Assembly: GCA_024699005.1 (NCBI GenBank)
Contig: JAILQN010000103.1
Coordinates: forward strand, 1 to 52,413
Length of the DNA stretch: 52,413 nucleotides
Direction of reading: 5' to 3'
DNA from: Clostridia bacterium
GTDB lineage: Bacteria; Bacillota_A; Clostridia; Oscillospirales; Acutalibacteraceae
Shown here: piece by piece, positions 39,720 through 48,199 of the stretch
How the letters are laid out: each line of letters opens with the position of its first letter
How positions within the stretch are numbered: the first letter of the stretch is position 1
Notes under the pieces: model-generated
Database searches by the model: none
What the model was told of the DNA's origin: nothing
Seen by the model: the letters and a program-made list of their open reading frames with translations, nothing else
Position numbers and translations under genes: made by a program

Positions 39720-42095
39720 TCATTCGCTTCTCAGCGCTTCCACTGGGTCGCGCTTTGCCGCTATCTTTGCCGGGATAAATCCGCCGATAAGCGTCAGTAT
39801 GACGCTGACCGCGATAAGCCCCGCCGCGTACAGCGGATTGAGCACCGCGACTCCGGCAAGCCCGGTCCTGCCTTCAATGAGTATATTGATGGGAATGATC
39901 AGCAGCCTGGCTATGATTATGCCCAGAAGCCCGGAAGATACGCCTATGATAAAGGTCTCCGCATTGAACACGCGGCTTATATCCTTGCCCCTGGCGCCGA
40001 GCGCCCTCAGTATTCCTATCTCCTTGCGGCGCTCCAGAACCGAGATATAGGTGATTATCGATATCATTATAAGCGACACGACAAGGGATATCGCCGCGAA
40101 AGCCACAAGCACAAGGGTCACCGCTTTCATGATGCTTCCCGTAAGCTGCGTGACAGCCGCGGACATATCGATATAGTAAACCTTGTCCACTTCATCTTTG
40201 GAGTCGTTCCACGCGTCAAGATAAGAAAGCAGTTTGTCCTTGGTCTCAAATGATCCCGGGTACAGATAAATGACAAACGGTTCGGCATCGCCGCCGTATT
40301 TGAGCATAAGATCCGAACGTTCCTCTTCATCAAGTTCCGGCAGAGCGGGATCCATGACGTTGACGGACGAGGTTCTGAGTTCTTCTATAAGCGCCGACTC
40401 CCGGTTCAGCCCGATCACCTCGGAAACGAGTTCATCGGAATACGCAAGTCCGAATCCCAGAAGCCCCACGGTCTGGCCGTCCTTCAGGCGTACGATACCG
40501 CTGATCTTTACGGGAATGGCGTTTTCGCTCTCATACATACTGCCATAATCCGTATTCTGTATATAGAATCCGTACTGTTCCGCCTTGGTATAGAAATCGT
40601 CGTTTCCTATAAGGCGGTACTCTTTTCCTATAACGTCGGAGAAAGGAACCGTGCCCGCGGATATATCAAAACCGAGAGCATCCAAAACGCTCTCTCCGAT
40701 GCTGTTCATGCTGTCAACAACAAGAACAGCATCATGTGGACCGGCAGGAAATTCCCCCTCGAGGAGGTCGTAATACTCCCTGAGGTAACCACCTCCGCCG
40801 CCGACAGACTGCGGATATGACGCCAGACCGACGCCGCTCATCTGATAATTCGAAGCGGCCGAGGAATCGTAAGAAGTCATTCCGGAGATACCCGTGGGGA
40901 ACGTGACCCATCTGAAACTGCCGTCCGGGTTTTCGGTAACCGCGTTCATCGCGACAAGACGCGTATATCCGATCTCATCGCATACGTCCGGATCGGCGGA
41001 TTCAAGGTACCGGGTATATTCGGCGGAGAATTTATTAAGATGCAGATCTATTTCCGAGCTTTCGTCCGCCGCGGTGACGTAATCGGTGTCGGCGTACTCT
41101 CTTTTACCGGTCAGCATCGCGGTCATGTCGTCGTTACTGCGTTGAATATCCTCCTCTGTAAAATTCGCCATTATACGGGATATGACTACCGGGAACTCCG
41201 AAAGCGCGCTGTCCTCGTATTTTTCTATCTGTATCCCGAACCCGTCGGAAAGCGAAAGTATCAGCGCGATACCGATTATGCCTATACTTGACGCCAGAGC
41301 AGTCAGAAAAGTTCTGCCCTTCTTGGTGGTGATGTTTCCGAACGAAAGCGACAGCGCCGTAAAAAAGCTCATGGCCGTGCGCCGCAGCGTATAACCCTCT
41401 TCCGGCACGGACGCAGCCTGATCCTGAGCAGTATCCGCGACGGGTCTGCCGTCCTCAAAACTTATGATGCGGTCGGCATACCGGTCGGCAAGCTCGCGGT
41501 TATGTGTGACGAAAATGACCAGCTTATCTTTCGATATCTCTTTGATCAGATCCATTATCTGTTCGCCGGTGGTCTTGTCAAGAGCGCCGGTCGGCTCGTC
41601 CGCGAGGATGATCTCCGGATCGTTGGCAAGGGCGCGGGCTATTGCGACGCGCTGCATCTGCCCGCCGGAGAGCTGGGCCGGGCGTTTTTTCGCATGGTCG
41701 GACAACCCGACCAGCGCGAGCGCTTCCTCCGCCTTCTTCCGTTTTTCCGCCGCCGATACGCCGGAGAGTGTCATGCCCATCTCCACGTTTGACAGCACGC
41801 TCAGGTGCCCGATAAGGTTATAGCTCTGAAAGATGAACCCTATGGAGTTGTTGCGGTAGGCGTCCCAGTCGGTGGCCTTAAAATCCGCAGTGGATCTGCC
41901 GTTAATGATCAGTTCGCCCGAATCGGCGGTATCAAGCCCCCCTATCACGTTGAGAAGAGTGGTCTTGCCGGATCCGGAAGGACCGAGTATCGCGGCGAAT
42001 TCGTTTCTGCCGAACGACAGATCAACGCTGTCGAGCGCCTTTTGCGTAAAGTTTTCGGTGGTGTAGCTTTTTGTGATGTTTTTAAGTTCCAGCAT
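39720..42095 (-). CDS. MacB-like ABC transporter, ATPase fused to FtsX permease
   Basis: A 791-residue fusion. Residues 1 to about 230 are an ABC ATPase (Walker [10 protein letters not shown], signature [15 protein letters not shown], Walker [13 protein letters not shown]). A first membrane helix (about 260-285) leads to a large external domain (about 290-665), then three helices of an FtsX domain (about 670-791). This MacB-type mechanotransmission layout serves in export of peptides or toxins or in stress responses; the cargo is unknown. No membrane-fusion partner is nearby. AAAGGGA precedes the ATG. Confidence 0.92.
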   Translation of the reverse strand: MLELKNITKSYTTENFTQKALDSVDLSFGRNEFAAILGPSGSGKTTLLNVIGGLDTADSGELIINGRSTADFKATDWDAYRNNSIGFIFQSYNLIGHLSVLSNVEMGMTLSGVSAAEKRKKAEEALALVGLSDHAKKRPAQLSGGQMQRVAIARALANDPEIILADEPTGALDKTTGEQIMDLIKEISKDKLVIFVTHNRELADRYADRIISFEDGRPVADTAQDQAASVPEEGYTLRRTAMSFFTALSLSFGNITTKKGRTFLTALASSIGIIGIALILSLSDGFGIQIEKYEDSALSEFPVVISRIMANFTEEDIQRSNDDMTAMLTGKREYADTDYVTAADESSEIDLHLNKFSAEYTRYLESADPDVCDEIGYTRLVAMNAVTENPDGSFRWVTFPTGISGMTSYDSSAASNYQMSGVGLASYPQSVGGGGGYLREYYDLLEGEFPAGPHDAVLVVDSMNSIGESVLDALGFDISAGTVPFSDVIGKEYRLIGNDDFYTKAEQYGFYIQNTDYGSMYESENAIPVKISGIVRLKDGQTVGLLGFGLAYSDELVSEVIGLNRESALIEELRTSSVNVMDPALPELDEEERSDLMLKYGGDAEPFVIYLYPGSFETKDKLLSYLDAWNDSKDEVDKVYYIDMSAAVTQLTGSIMKAVTLVLVAFAAISLVVSLIMISIITYISVLERRKEIGILRALGARGKDISRVFNAETFIIGVSSGLLGIIIARLLIIPINILIEGRTGLAGVAVLNPLYAAGLIAVSVILTLIGGFIPAKIAAKRDPVEALRSE

Positions 42096-42112
42096 CGTGT
42101 GTCCCTTTCGTT

Positions 42113-42727
42113 TCAGTGGTTTTCGATGTAAGAAAGAGTAGTCAGATAGTTCCCCTCAAAATCGAGATAATCGAGCGACGGCACCTTCAGTTTATCGACC
42201 AGGCCCTGCCATATTTCAAGCTGCTCACGCGACTGTTCCGGAGTCCTGCCGTCGTTTGCCGGGATGAAGCCGGCTTTAAGATAGAGGGAAACCGCCGCAA
42301 TACGCGAATCCCCGGTCAGAAGGAAAACTCTTTCCTTGCCGATGTCAGACAGGATCTTCAGCGCGCAGTCGACCATATACCTGCCTATTCCCCTGCCTGC
42401 GTATTCCTTTTTACAGGCGACCATGTGTATATATCCCATGCCCGTGCTCCACATATCCGGCACTGCTGTGAAGGTGGCGACTTTTTTGCCGGAGCATTCG
42501 ACGAAATACGTGTCGCGGTAAGGATCCGGACCGTCGATGTCGATAAGCTCGCAGCGGAATTTCTCGTAGCCGTCGACCGATTTGCCCACGAGCTCCGGCT
42601 CTGAACCCTTGCAGATATCGATCCACGCCGGTATATCGCACGTTCCCGAGAATTTGACTGCCCTGCAGCCATCGGGACATTTTATTCCCATCGGTTTCGG
42701 GTCAAGGTTGAACATTTTGATTATCAT
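42113..42727 (-). CDS. GNAT-family N-acetyltransferase
   Basis: A 204-residue protein with a GNAT domain: HMVACKKEYAGRGIGRYMVD holds the acetyl-CoA-binding RGxGxG-like motif, followed by LTGDSRIAAVSLYLKAGF. The N-terminal third (FNLDPKPMGIKCPDGCRAV) has a Cys pair. The substrate is unknown. The start at 42727 is 1 base after the rluA-type gene stop, with GAGGAG 10 bases upstream; an ATG 7 codons earlier overlaps that gene. Confidence 0.85.
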   Translation of the reverse strand: MIIKMFNLDPKPMGIKCPDGCRAVKFSGTCDIPAWIDICKGSEPELVGKSVDGYEKFRCELIDIDGPDPYRDTYFVECSGKKVATFTAVPDMWSTGMGYIHMVACKKEYAGRGIGRYMVDCALKILSDIGKERVFLLTGDSRIAAVSLYLKAGFIPANDGRTPEQSREQLEIWQGLVDKLKVPSLDYLDFEGNYLTTLSYIENH

Positions 42728-42728
42728 A

Positions 42729-43679
42729 TCAGAACAGCTCCTCTGCAAACCAGACGTTTTCTATCCGGAACTGTTTGCCTTTAAGGTAATCCAGTATCCC
42801 GGCGTTTGTCCTGAAATCGAAGGATATGAGATACGAACACAGACATTGCTTTTTATAGCCGCCGAAACGCTTGTTGTCGGCGTTCCTGCCGTACTTTCCG
42901 TCACCCAGCAGCGGGAAACCGGCGTCGGCGAACTGCGCGCGTATCTGATGTGTCCTGCCGGTCAGCAGCTCCGCCTCTATAAGCGAAAGCCCGTTTTTCC
43001 TCTTAAGCACACGGTATTTTGTGACGGTGGTCTTGCCGCCCGGCACAGGCGAGGAATAGACCGCTACGGTGTTGGTGTTCTCGTTTTTGACGGTATAGCC
43101 GGTAAGGGTCCCGGAATCGTTTTTCGGCGAACCGACGCAGGCGCAGAGATACTTTTTTGTTATCTCGCGGTTCTTGATCTTCTCGTTCAGTTCCCGCAGA
43201 CTGACGGAATTCTTTGCGGCGATGACTATACCCGCGGTGTTCCGGTCTATCCTGTTTGCGAGCGCGGGAACGAACGTATCGCGTTCGGGATTGTATTCGC
43301 CCCTGTCATAAAGATAACGCTGCACGCGCGTAACGAGCGTGTCGGTATATTCACCCTTGTCCGGGTGACACAGCACGCCCTGCTTTTTATCCAGCAGCAG
43401 GATATTCTCGTCCTCATAGACTATATCCAGCTTCTTTGGGGCGTTCAGGAAATCGTATTCCGGAGCGGTCTTGCCGAAAAACTCGTCTCTTGCGAAAATG
43501 CCGACGACGTCCCCCTCGTGCAGCCTGCAGCCGGCCTGGGTCCTGGCGCCGTTGACTTTTATGTCCTTGGCGCGGATGAGTTTGTAAAGCATGGAGTCCG
43601 GCATGGAAGGGCAGATGCCCTTCACGAATTTGTCCAGCCGCCTGCCGGAGTCGGTGCCGGGCACGGTGAATTCACGCAT
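42729..43679 (-). CDS. RluA-family 23S rRNA pseudouridine synthase
   Basis: A 316-residue synthase with an N-terminal S4 RNA-binding domain (GRRLDKFVKGICPSMP) and the catalytic domain. The active-site loop reads ANRIDRNTAGIVIAAK, with the catalytic Asp in the RxD motif (usual form HRLDRxTSG). TGRTHQIRAQFADAGFPLLGD is the second family stretch. The RluC/RluD target position cannot be fixed. It overlaps the zinc-ribbon gene by 8 bases. Confidence 0.93.
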   Translation of the reverse strand: MREFTVPGTDSGRRLDKFVKGICPSMPDSMLYKLIRAKDIKVNGARTQAGCRLHEGDVVGIFARDEFFGKTAPEYDFLNAPKKLDIVYEDENILLLDKKQGVLCHPDKGEYTDTLVTRVQRYLYDRGEYNPERDTFVPALANRIDRNTAGIVIAAKNSVSLRELNEKIKNREITKKYLCACVGSPKNDSGTLTGYTVKNENTNTVAVYSSPVPGGKTTVTKYRVLKRKNGLSLIEAELLTGRTHQIRAQFADAGFPLLGDGKYGRNADNKRFGGYKKQCLCSYLISFDFRTNAGILDYLKGKQFRIENVWFAEELF

Positions 43680-44379
43680 TGTTTTTTATCTTTTTCCTGA
43701 CGGCGGCAATAAGCACCGCGTTCACGACAAACAGTATTATTCCGACGAAAACGCCCGCGCCGATACGCATCGATACGATCTCCGGCAATTCATTGGCGAA
43801 CTTTGCGGAGGCGACGATAAGCGCTGCGGCGGCTCCTGCGAAGGCGGCGGCGCTTACAGCGCAGCATATGATGCAGCCCTTGGTGTGGCTGCCGAATGCC
43901 CCTATGATCTCCACAAAGAAAGTCAGCACCGCGGCAACCACGCCTACGGCGACAAGTCCGAGCGCGGCATACAGAGCCGTAAAGGCCGCTCCCCCGTGCT
44001 CTGCGGACGCCAGCGGCAGCATATCGCCTATGTTGATTTCTTTGTTGACTATGCCCAGGATCACGTTAAGGACCGACAGGCTGCGCGCTCCGGAATTGAA
44101 AGGCAGCGAAACGGTATAGCCCGCAAGCGGGATGACCAGCACCACAAGCGGCGCAAAGGTCATGATAAACCGTACCTTGTTCAGTGCCGAGCCGAACAGA
44201 GTCTGTTTGAACGCTCCGGTATGAGCGCGGAAGACCCCGAAAGCCTTTTCCGCGTTCACGGAATCCTCTTCAAGGCGTTCCTCCCAGTTATAGTTCGGGA
44301 TATTCACCCCGCAGACCGGGCACTCCGCCCGGACGTCAAAAAGACTGAATTTATAGTTGCACTTCGGGCAGGATCCCAT
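43672..44379 (-). CDS. Zinc-ribbon membrane protein of unknown function
   Basis: A 235-residue protein. Its N-terminus holds a zinc ribbon (CPKCNYKF and CPVCGVNI, about residues 4-27). A short soluble part follows, then four to five hydrophobic helices (about 68-95, 120-155, 165-190, 205-230). AGGAGGAAA lies 4 bases before the ATG. I do not recognise a family beyond this layout. It is coupled to the downstream pseudouridine synthase by overlap. Confidence 0.75.
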   Translation of the reverse strand: MGSCPKCNYKFSLFDVRAECPVCGVNIPNYNWEERLEEDSVNAEKAFGVFRAHTGAFKQTLFGSALNKVRFIMTFAPLVVLVIPLAGYTVSLPFNSGARSLSVLNVILGIVNKEINIGDMLPLASAEHGGAAFTALYAALGLVAVGVVAAVLTFFVEIIGAFGSHTKGCIICCAVSAAAFAGAAAALIVASAKFANELPEIVSMRIGAGVFVGIILFVVNAVLIAAVRKKIKNNA

Positions 44380-44405
44380 AACGTTTCCTCCTGAATATCG
44401 TTAAG

Positions 44406-45281
44406 TCAGAATAATGTCAGTTCTGCGACTATAGGAAAATGATCGGACGGATACATACCGTCGTACTTGTCCGTGATCACTCTGTACGTATCCGCAACGC
44501 CGTCTGAACTTTTGAAAAGTATGTGATCTATAGGCAGTTCGCCCTCGGTAGAAGTCCTTGTATAGCCGTGGAACGAACCTACAGTGTCAGCCTCCGGCGC
44601 AGTATACATGGCGTCGGCGAATCCTCCGTCGATAAGGGTCTTATAGGCCACGGTCTTCGCCTTGCAGTTGAAGTCGCCTATAATAACGACGGGAAGGTCC
44701 GGTGCGTATTCCTCGATTTTTGAGAGCAGCAGCTTCGCCGAATTATTCCTTGACGGCACGGATATATGATCCCAGTGAGAGTTGAAAGCCGCAAAGACAA
44801 AGCCGGTTTCTTTATCTTTCAGCACGGCCCAGGAACATATCCGTTTATACGCCGAGACCCACGTCGCTGACGGTTCGTCAGGAGTTTCGGAGAACCAGAA
44901 CGTGCCGCCGTTTATAAGCTCGTATTTGTCTTTCTTATAAAACACGGGGGAATATTCGCCCTTGTTTTTGCCGTCGTCCCTTCCTGCGCCAACAAAATCG
45001 TATCCGGTCAGAGCGGAGCTGACGCGCTCCATCCAGTCGGGGTTCGCCTCCTGCAGACCGAGGACGTCCGGATCGGCGGAGAGGATATTTTCTATGACGC
45101 CGTCCGCCCGTTTTGCATGGGTGTACGGAGGAAGATCGGAAACGTAGACGTTATAGCTCATTACCGTCACGCCGTACGTGACGGCTCCGGCGGGGACCTC
45201 CCCCCGAGACTGAGCGGGCACCTCGGAAATAAGTCCGAAGATTGAGAGGAGAAGTGCGAGAAGTCTTTTTATTACAACCAT
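44406..45281 (-). CDS. Exported endonuclease/exonuclease/phosphatase family protein
   Basis: A 291-residue protein with a signal peptide (about 1-24) and an EEP fold like DNase I or sphingomyelinase. Catalytic motifs are MSYNVYV (Asn), LGLQEANPDW (Glu), FNSHWDH, IIGDFNCKA (Asp, Asn), PIDHILFK and YPSDHFPIVAEL (Asp-His). The substrate could be nucleic acid or a phosphate ester; being exported, it is probably a scavenging enzyme. AGAAGG precedes the ATG. Confidence 0.9.
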   Translation of the reverse strand: MVVIKRLLALLLSIFGLISEVPAQSRGEVPAGAVTYGVTVMSYNVYVSDLPPYTHAKRADGVIENILSADPDVLGLQEANPDWMERVSSALTGYDFVGAGRDDGKNKGEYSPVFYKKDKYELINGGTFWFSETPDEPSATWVSAYKRICSWAVLKDKETGFVFAAFNSHWDHISVPSRNNSAKLLLSKIEEYAPDLPVVIIGDFNCKAKTVAYKTLIDGGFADAMYTAPEADTVGSFHGYTRTSTEGELPIDHILFKSSDGVADTYRVITDKYDGMYPSDHFPIVAELTLF

Positions 45282-45311
45282 ATATTTTACCTTCTAACAA
45301 TGAGCGATTTA

Positions 45312-45493
45312 TAATGTGCAATTAGCAATGTGCAATGTGCAATTTTGCCGATCATGTACATAGCAGCCTACAGTTCACCGCACAATTACCTGACTGACAT
45401 ATTCCGGGGCGGCAGAAAGCTTATTGCTGTATAATCCAAAGCGCAATTGCACATTGCTGATTGCACATTGCACATTAGAAGTATGCATTACAC
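45312..45493. repeat. Second inverted pair of CAATGTG heptad arrays
   Basis: Left arm 45312-45346: TAATGTG, CAATTAG, CAATGTG, CAATGTG, CAATTTT. Right arm 45446-45493: ATTGCAC, ATTGCTG, ATTGCAC, ATTGCAC, ATTAGAA and a further ATTACAC. The 99-base centre holds no gene I can support and shares a 13-base word with the element at 37804-37975. The element fills the gap between the phosphatase-family gene and the LOR/SDH gene. Confidence 0.88.
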
Positions 45494-45494
45494 A

Positions 45495-46574
45495 TTAAAT
45501 CAGGTTTCTCTCAAGATTCACAAGACAGTCCTGAATATTGGTAACAATCGCGCTGTAATTATCCGCTCCGCGTTCGCGTGCTTTGTTGACCGTGAATTCG
45601 GATATATCGACAGTAAAGAAATACACCGGACGCACGGTGTCGCCCTCGACTCTGTAGGTGGGAGTCGCGTGGGAGAGCGCGACGGTGTTGACCTGGGACG
45701 CGAGCGTCACGACCGTGGTCGCCTTTGCCGCGAGAGCGGTAAGCGTGCGCCTCGCCTCGGCGGAATCGGTCACGACGTCGGGTATGGGGCCGTCGTCCCG
45801 GACGGAACCTGTGAGCAGCATGGGTATCTCCTCGCGCACGGCTGCGGGGATGATGCCGTCACGCAGGTTGTTCCCGATAACGTAATCCGCAACGGATCCG
45901 GTCTTTCTGACGCTGTTGACTATGTCAAGACTGTTGTAAAGCCCGTTTTTCTGCATACGTTTTGTATACACGTCCCTGCCGCAGGAAGTGCCGCAGACAG
46001 AGGCTTCCAGATCGTACATGCACAGGGCGTTGCCCGCCACGATCGCGTGGGCGTAGCCGGCTTTGATGAGGTTCGCCATGGCACGGCGGGCGTCGTAGTC
46101 GAATGCGCACGCAGCGCCCAGCGCCCACAGGATAAAGCCGTTCTCGCGGTCGTATCTGAGCACCTCATAGAGCGAGTCATAATCCTTCGTCTGGCTTGTC
46201 TCGCGCGAATAGCCTGCGCGGTAAAGAGCTGTTTCATCCTCGCTTCTGCCATCGCGGCGGAAGGCGCGGCTCTGAGTATAAAGCCCGCGGGAGCCGTCGT
46301 CGGTCCTGCCGACGGCGATAACGTCGCCCTCATTGACATCGCTTATGTCGATACAGACCGGCTCCCCCTCGCGCAGAGCTATTACGCAGTCAGGACGGGA
46401 AGCCTCCAGAAGATTCCACTGCCCGCCGATCCTGACGTATTCCGGGAAAACGGTGCAGGCAAAAAATTCGTTAGGCAGCGCGCCGCCGTCTGCGGCAACG
46501 AATACCGCGTCCGGGGACGAAACGAACGGTTCCTTTGAAAAATCGGGGTTTATGTATGTGGGAAGTGTAAGCAT
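45495..46574 (-). CDS. LOR/SDH-domain protein (archaeal ornithine cyclodeaminase type)
   Basis: A 359-residue protein that matches the COG1915/TIGR00300 family, best known from archaea and from the C-terminal half of arginine dihydrolase ArgZ. Family stretches are DGGSRGLYTQ, YAHAIVAGNALCMYDLEAS, CGTSCGRDVYTK, GSVRDDGPIPDVVTD and ATTVVTLASQVNTVALSH. Characterised relatives convert ornithine to proline with NAD, releasing ammonia; whether this one does is inferred. No arginine or proline genes are in the window. AAGGAG lies 6 bases upstream of the ATG. A promoter is at 46624-46652. Confidence 0.82.
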   Translation of the reverse strand: MLTLPTYINPDFSKEPFVSSPDAVFVAADGGALPNEFFACTVFPEYVRIGGQWNLLEASRPDCVIALREGEPVCIDISDVNEGDVIAVGRTDDGSRGLYTQSRAFRRDGRSEDETALYRAGYSRETSQTKDYDSLYEVLRYDRENGFILWALGAACAFDYDARRAMANLIKAGYAHAIVAGNALCMYDLEASVCGTSCGRDVYTKRMQKNGLYNSLDIVNSVRKTGSVADYVIGNNLRDGIIPAAVREEIPMLLTGSVRDDGPIPDVVTDSAEARRTLTALAAKATTVVTLASQVNTVALSHATPTYRVEGDTVRPVYFFTVDISEFTVNKARERGADNYSAIVTNIQDCLVNLERNLI

Positions 46575-46623
46575 GGCGTACTCCTTTTCATTAACAAAAG
46601 AGAATGAAATAATAATTCAATTT

Positions 46624-46652
46624 AATATATCACAGCAATCCCCGGAATACAA
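46624..46652 (-). promoter_or_regulatory. Promoter of the LOR/SDH gene
   Basis: On the minus strand TTGTAT (46647-46652), 17-base spacer, TATATT (46624-46629). It stands back to back with the tgt promoter in a 100-base divergent region. Confidence 0.6.
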
Positions 46653-46659
46653 GTATAAC

Positions 46660-46688
46660 TTGATTTTTGTTTCGTAAAAATGTATACT
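46660..46688 (+). promoter_or_regulatory. Promoter of tgt, very close to the start codon
   Basis: TTGATT (46660-46665), 17-base spacer, TATACT (46683-46688) with an upstream TG (extended -10). The -10 box ends 9 bases before the ATG at 46698, so transcription would start at or within about 3 bases of the start codon. Confidence 0.7.
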
Positions 46689-46697
46689 GTTTTCACT

Positions 46698-47828
46698 ATG
46701 TATAAACTTATAAAACAATCCGGCTGCGCCAGACTCGGCGTATTTGAGACAGTACACGGGACCGTAAAGACTCCCGGCTTTATGAACGTCGCCACAAAGG
46801 CGGCTATACGCGGCGGGCTTTCTGCTTACGACCTGAAAGACATCGGATGTCAAGTGATGCTGTGCAACACCTATCACCTGCACGTGCGCCCCGGGGACGA
46901 CCTCGTGCGCGATATGGGCGGGCTGCATAAGTTCACCGGCTGGGACGGGCCCATCCTGACCGACAGCGGCGGGTTCCAGGTGTTTTCCCTCGCCAGCCTC
47001 CGAAGCATAAAAGAAGAAGGCGTGAATTTCCACTCCCATATAGACGGCGCAAAGATCTTCATGGGGCCGGAGGAGAGCATGCGCATCCAGTCGCATCTTG
47101 CCTCCACCGTCGCCATGGCGTTCGACGAGTGCGTGCAGAACCCCTCCACCCACGAATACTCCGCAAGGTCCTGCGAACGGACGACCCGCTGGCTGGAGCG
47201 CTGTCAGAAGGAGATGCGCCGACTGAACGAACAGGAGACGACGATCAACCGCGATCAGCTGCTCTTCGGTATAAATCAGGGATGTGTGTACGACGATCTG
47301 CGCGTAAAACACATGAAACAGATAGCCGCCATGGGGCTTGACGGCTACGCCATAGGCGGGCTTGCCGTGGGCGAACCGACCGAGGTCATGTATCACGTCA
47401 TAGAACAGGTCGAACCTTTCATGCCGGAAGATAAGATCCGTTACCTTATGGGCGTGGGGACGCCGGTCAATATCATAGAAGGCGTAAAACGCGGCGTGGA
47501 CCTTTTCGACTGCGTCATGCCCTCGCGCAACGCCAGGCACGGGCATCTGTTCACCTGGTCGGGGATCGTGAACATCAACAACGCAAAATATATGCGCGAC
47601 GACTCCCCCATCGACCCGGACTGCGGCTGCCCCGTCTGCCGCCGACATTCCAGGAGCTATATCCGCCACCTTTTAAAAGCGGACGAAGTGCTGGGGATGC
47701 GGCTCTGCGTCATGCATAATCTTTATTTCTACAATACTCTTATGGCCAGAATACGCGAAGCGCTGGAGAATGATAACTTCGGGGAATTCTGCGACAGATA
47801 TATTCCGTTGCTTGACAGGAGAATCTGA
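46698..47828 (+). CDS. tgt: Queuine/preQ1 tRNA-ribosyltransferase
   Basis: Exchanges guanine 34 in tRNAs with GUN anticodons for a queuosine precursor. The 376-residue protein has TDSGGFQVFSL (catalytic Asp), GINQGCVYDDLR, GGLAVGEP, the second Asp in VDLFDCVMPSRNARHG, and the zinc site CGCPVCRRHS...VMHNLYF. The start at 46698 is preferred to the ATG at 46680, which overlaps the -10 box. No Shine-Dalgarno precedes either. The gene stands alone without queA; a heptad array begins right after its stop. Confidence 0.95.
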   Translation: MYKLIKQSGCARLGVFETVHGTVKTPGFMNVATKAAIRGGLSAYDLKDIGCQVMLCNTYHLHVRPGDDLVRDMGGLHKFTGWDGPILTDSGGFQVFSLASLRSIKEEGVNFHSHIDGAKIFMGPEESMRIQSHLASTVAMAFDECVQNPSTHEYSARSCERTTRWLERCQKEMRRLNEQETTINRDQLLFGINQGCVYDDLRVKHMKQIAAMGLDGYAIGGLAVGEPTEVMYHVIEQVEPFMPEDKIRYLMGVGTPVNIIEGVKRGVDLFDCVMPSRNARHGHLFTWSGIVNINNAKYMRDDSPIDPDCGCPVCRRHSRSYIRHLLKADEVLGMRLCVMHNLYFYNTLMARIREALENDNFGEFCDRYIPLLDRRI

Positions 47829-47863
47829 GTTCCTGGTTCCTGGTTCCAAGTTCCAAGTTCACG
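47829..47863. repeat. Heptad array (GTTCCAA type) after tgt
   Basis: Five units directly after the tgt stop: GTTCCTG, GTTCCTG, GTTCCAA, GTTCCAA, GTTCACG. It is the inverted counterpart of the array at 47996-48030. Between the arms lie the thiT promoter and the start of the TPP aptamer. Confidence 0.88.
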
Positions 47864-47913
47864 ACAGTAAGCAAGTATAGTTCGGTTTTTTCCGCCACCT
47901 GGAATTATTACTC

Positions 47914-47942
47914 TTGACAACCAAATGATACGGGTATATTAT
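47914..47942 (+). promoter_or_regulatory. Promoter of the thiT transcript
   Basis: TTGACA (47914-47919), 17-base spacer, TATTAT (47937-47942). It leads into the TPP riboswitch about 30 bases downstream. Confidence 0.82.
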
Positions 47943-47975
47943 TGCTTTGGGGTGCTGACCTGTCAGTTCAGTTGT

Positions 47976-48094
47976 CTTTTCCGGGGCATACAAACTTGGA
48001 ACTCGGAACTTGGAACTTGGAACTCACGGTATGCTGAGACGCGTATACGCGAACCCTTTAAACCTGATACGGATAATGCCGGCGTAGGGAACAG
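47976..48094 (+). promoter_or_regulatory. TPP riboswitch aptamer (thi box)
   Basis: Conserved core: GCTGAGA (48033-48039), ACCTGATACGG and ATAATGCCGGCGTAGGGA (up to 48090). P1 can form from CTTTTCC (47976-47982) and GGAACAG (48088-48094), with one mismatch; P2 from GGG near 47983 and ACCC; P3 from GCATAC (47986-47991) and GTATGC (48029-48034); the optional P3a from the palindrome CGCGTATACGCG (48040-48051). The P3 loop, 47992-48028, is filled by a heptad array. It controls thiT, which fits thiamine uptake. Confidence 0.9.
47996..48030. repeat. Heptad array inside the riboswitch P3 loop
   Basis: Units TTGGAAC, TCGGAAC, TTGGAAC, TTGGAAC, TCACGGT; the complement of the array at 47829-47863. The last unit runs into the 3' strand of P3. 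Confidence 0.88.
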
Positions 48095-48158
48095 TTTCAA
48101 GATCACAAACGGGTTCGTTTATCATCCACCCCACATACAAGACCTTGAGTACCTCCTC

Positions 48159-48181
48159 GCGCCGGGATCCGGCGCTTTTTT
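48159..48181 (+). terminator. Riboswitch expression platform terminator
   Basis: Stem GCGCCGG (48159-48165), loop GAT, CCGGCGC (48169-48175), then TTTTTT. The left arm can also pair with CCGGCG in the aptamer (48079-48084), a possible antiterminator. ACCTCCT just before the stem (48151-48157) could in addition pair with the thiT ribosome site AAGGAGG (48184-48190). Confidence 0.88.
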
Positions 48182-48199
48182 CATAAGGAGGAACAAAAA

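Noticed and set aside
46680..46697. ATG at 46680 as the tgt start
   Set aside because: It overlaps the -10 box of the only good promoter and adds six residues not expected in the family.
46617..47669. A 350-residue open frame on the minus strand opposite tgt
   Set aside because: It is a shadow of the GC-rich tgt codons; it has no ribosome site, resembles no family and tgt is certain.
47949..47970. GGGGTGC at 47949 as the 5' conserved element of the TPP aptamer
   Set aside because: It matches the usual GGGGUGC word, but no P3 partner exists for it, whereas GCATAC at 47986 pairs exactly with GTATGC before TGAGA. The later GGGG is preferred.
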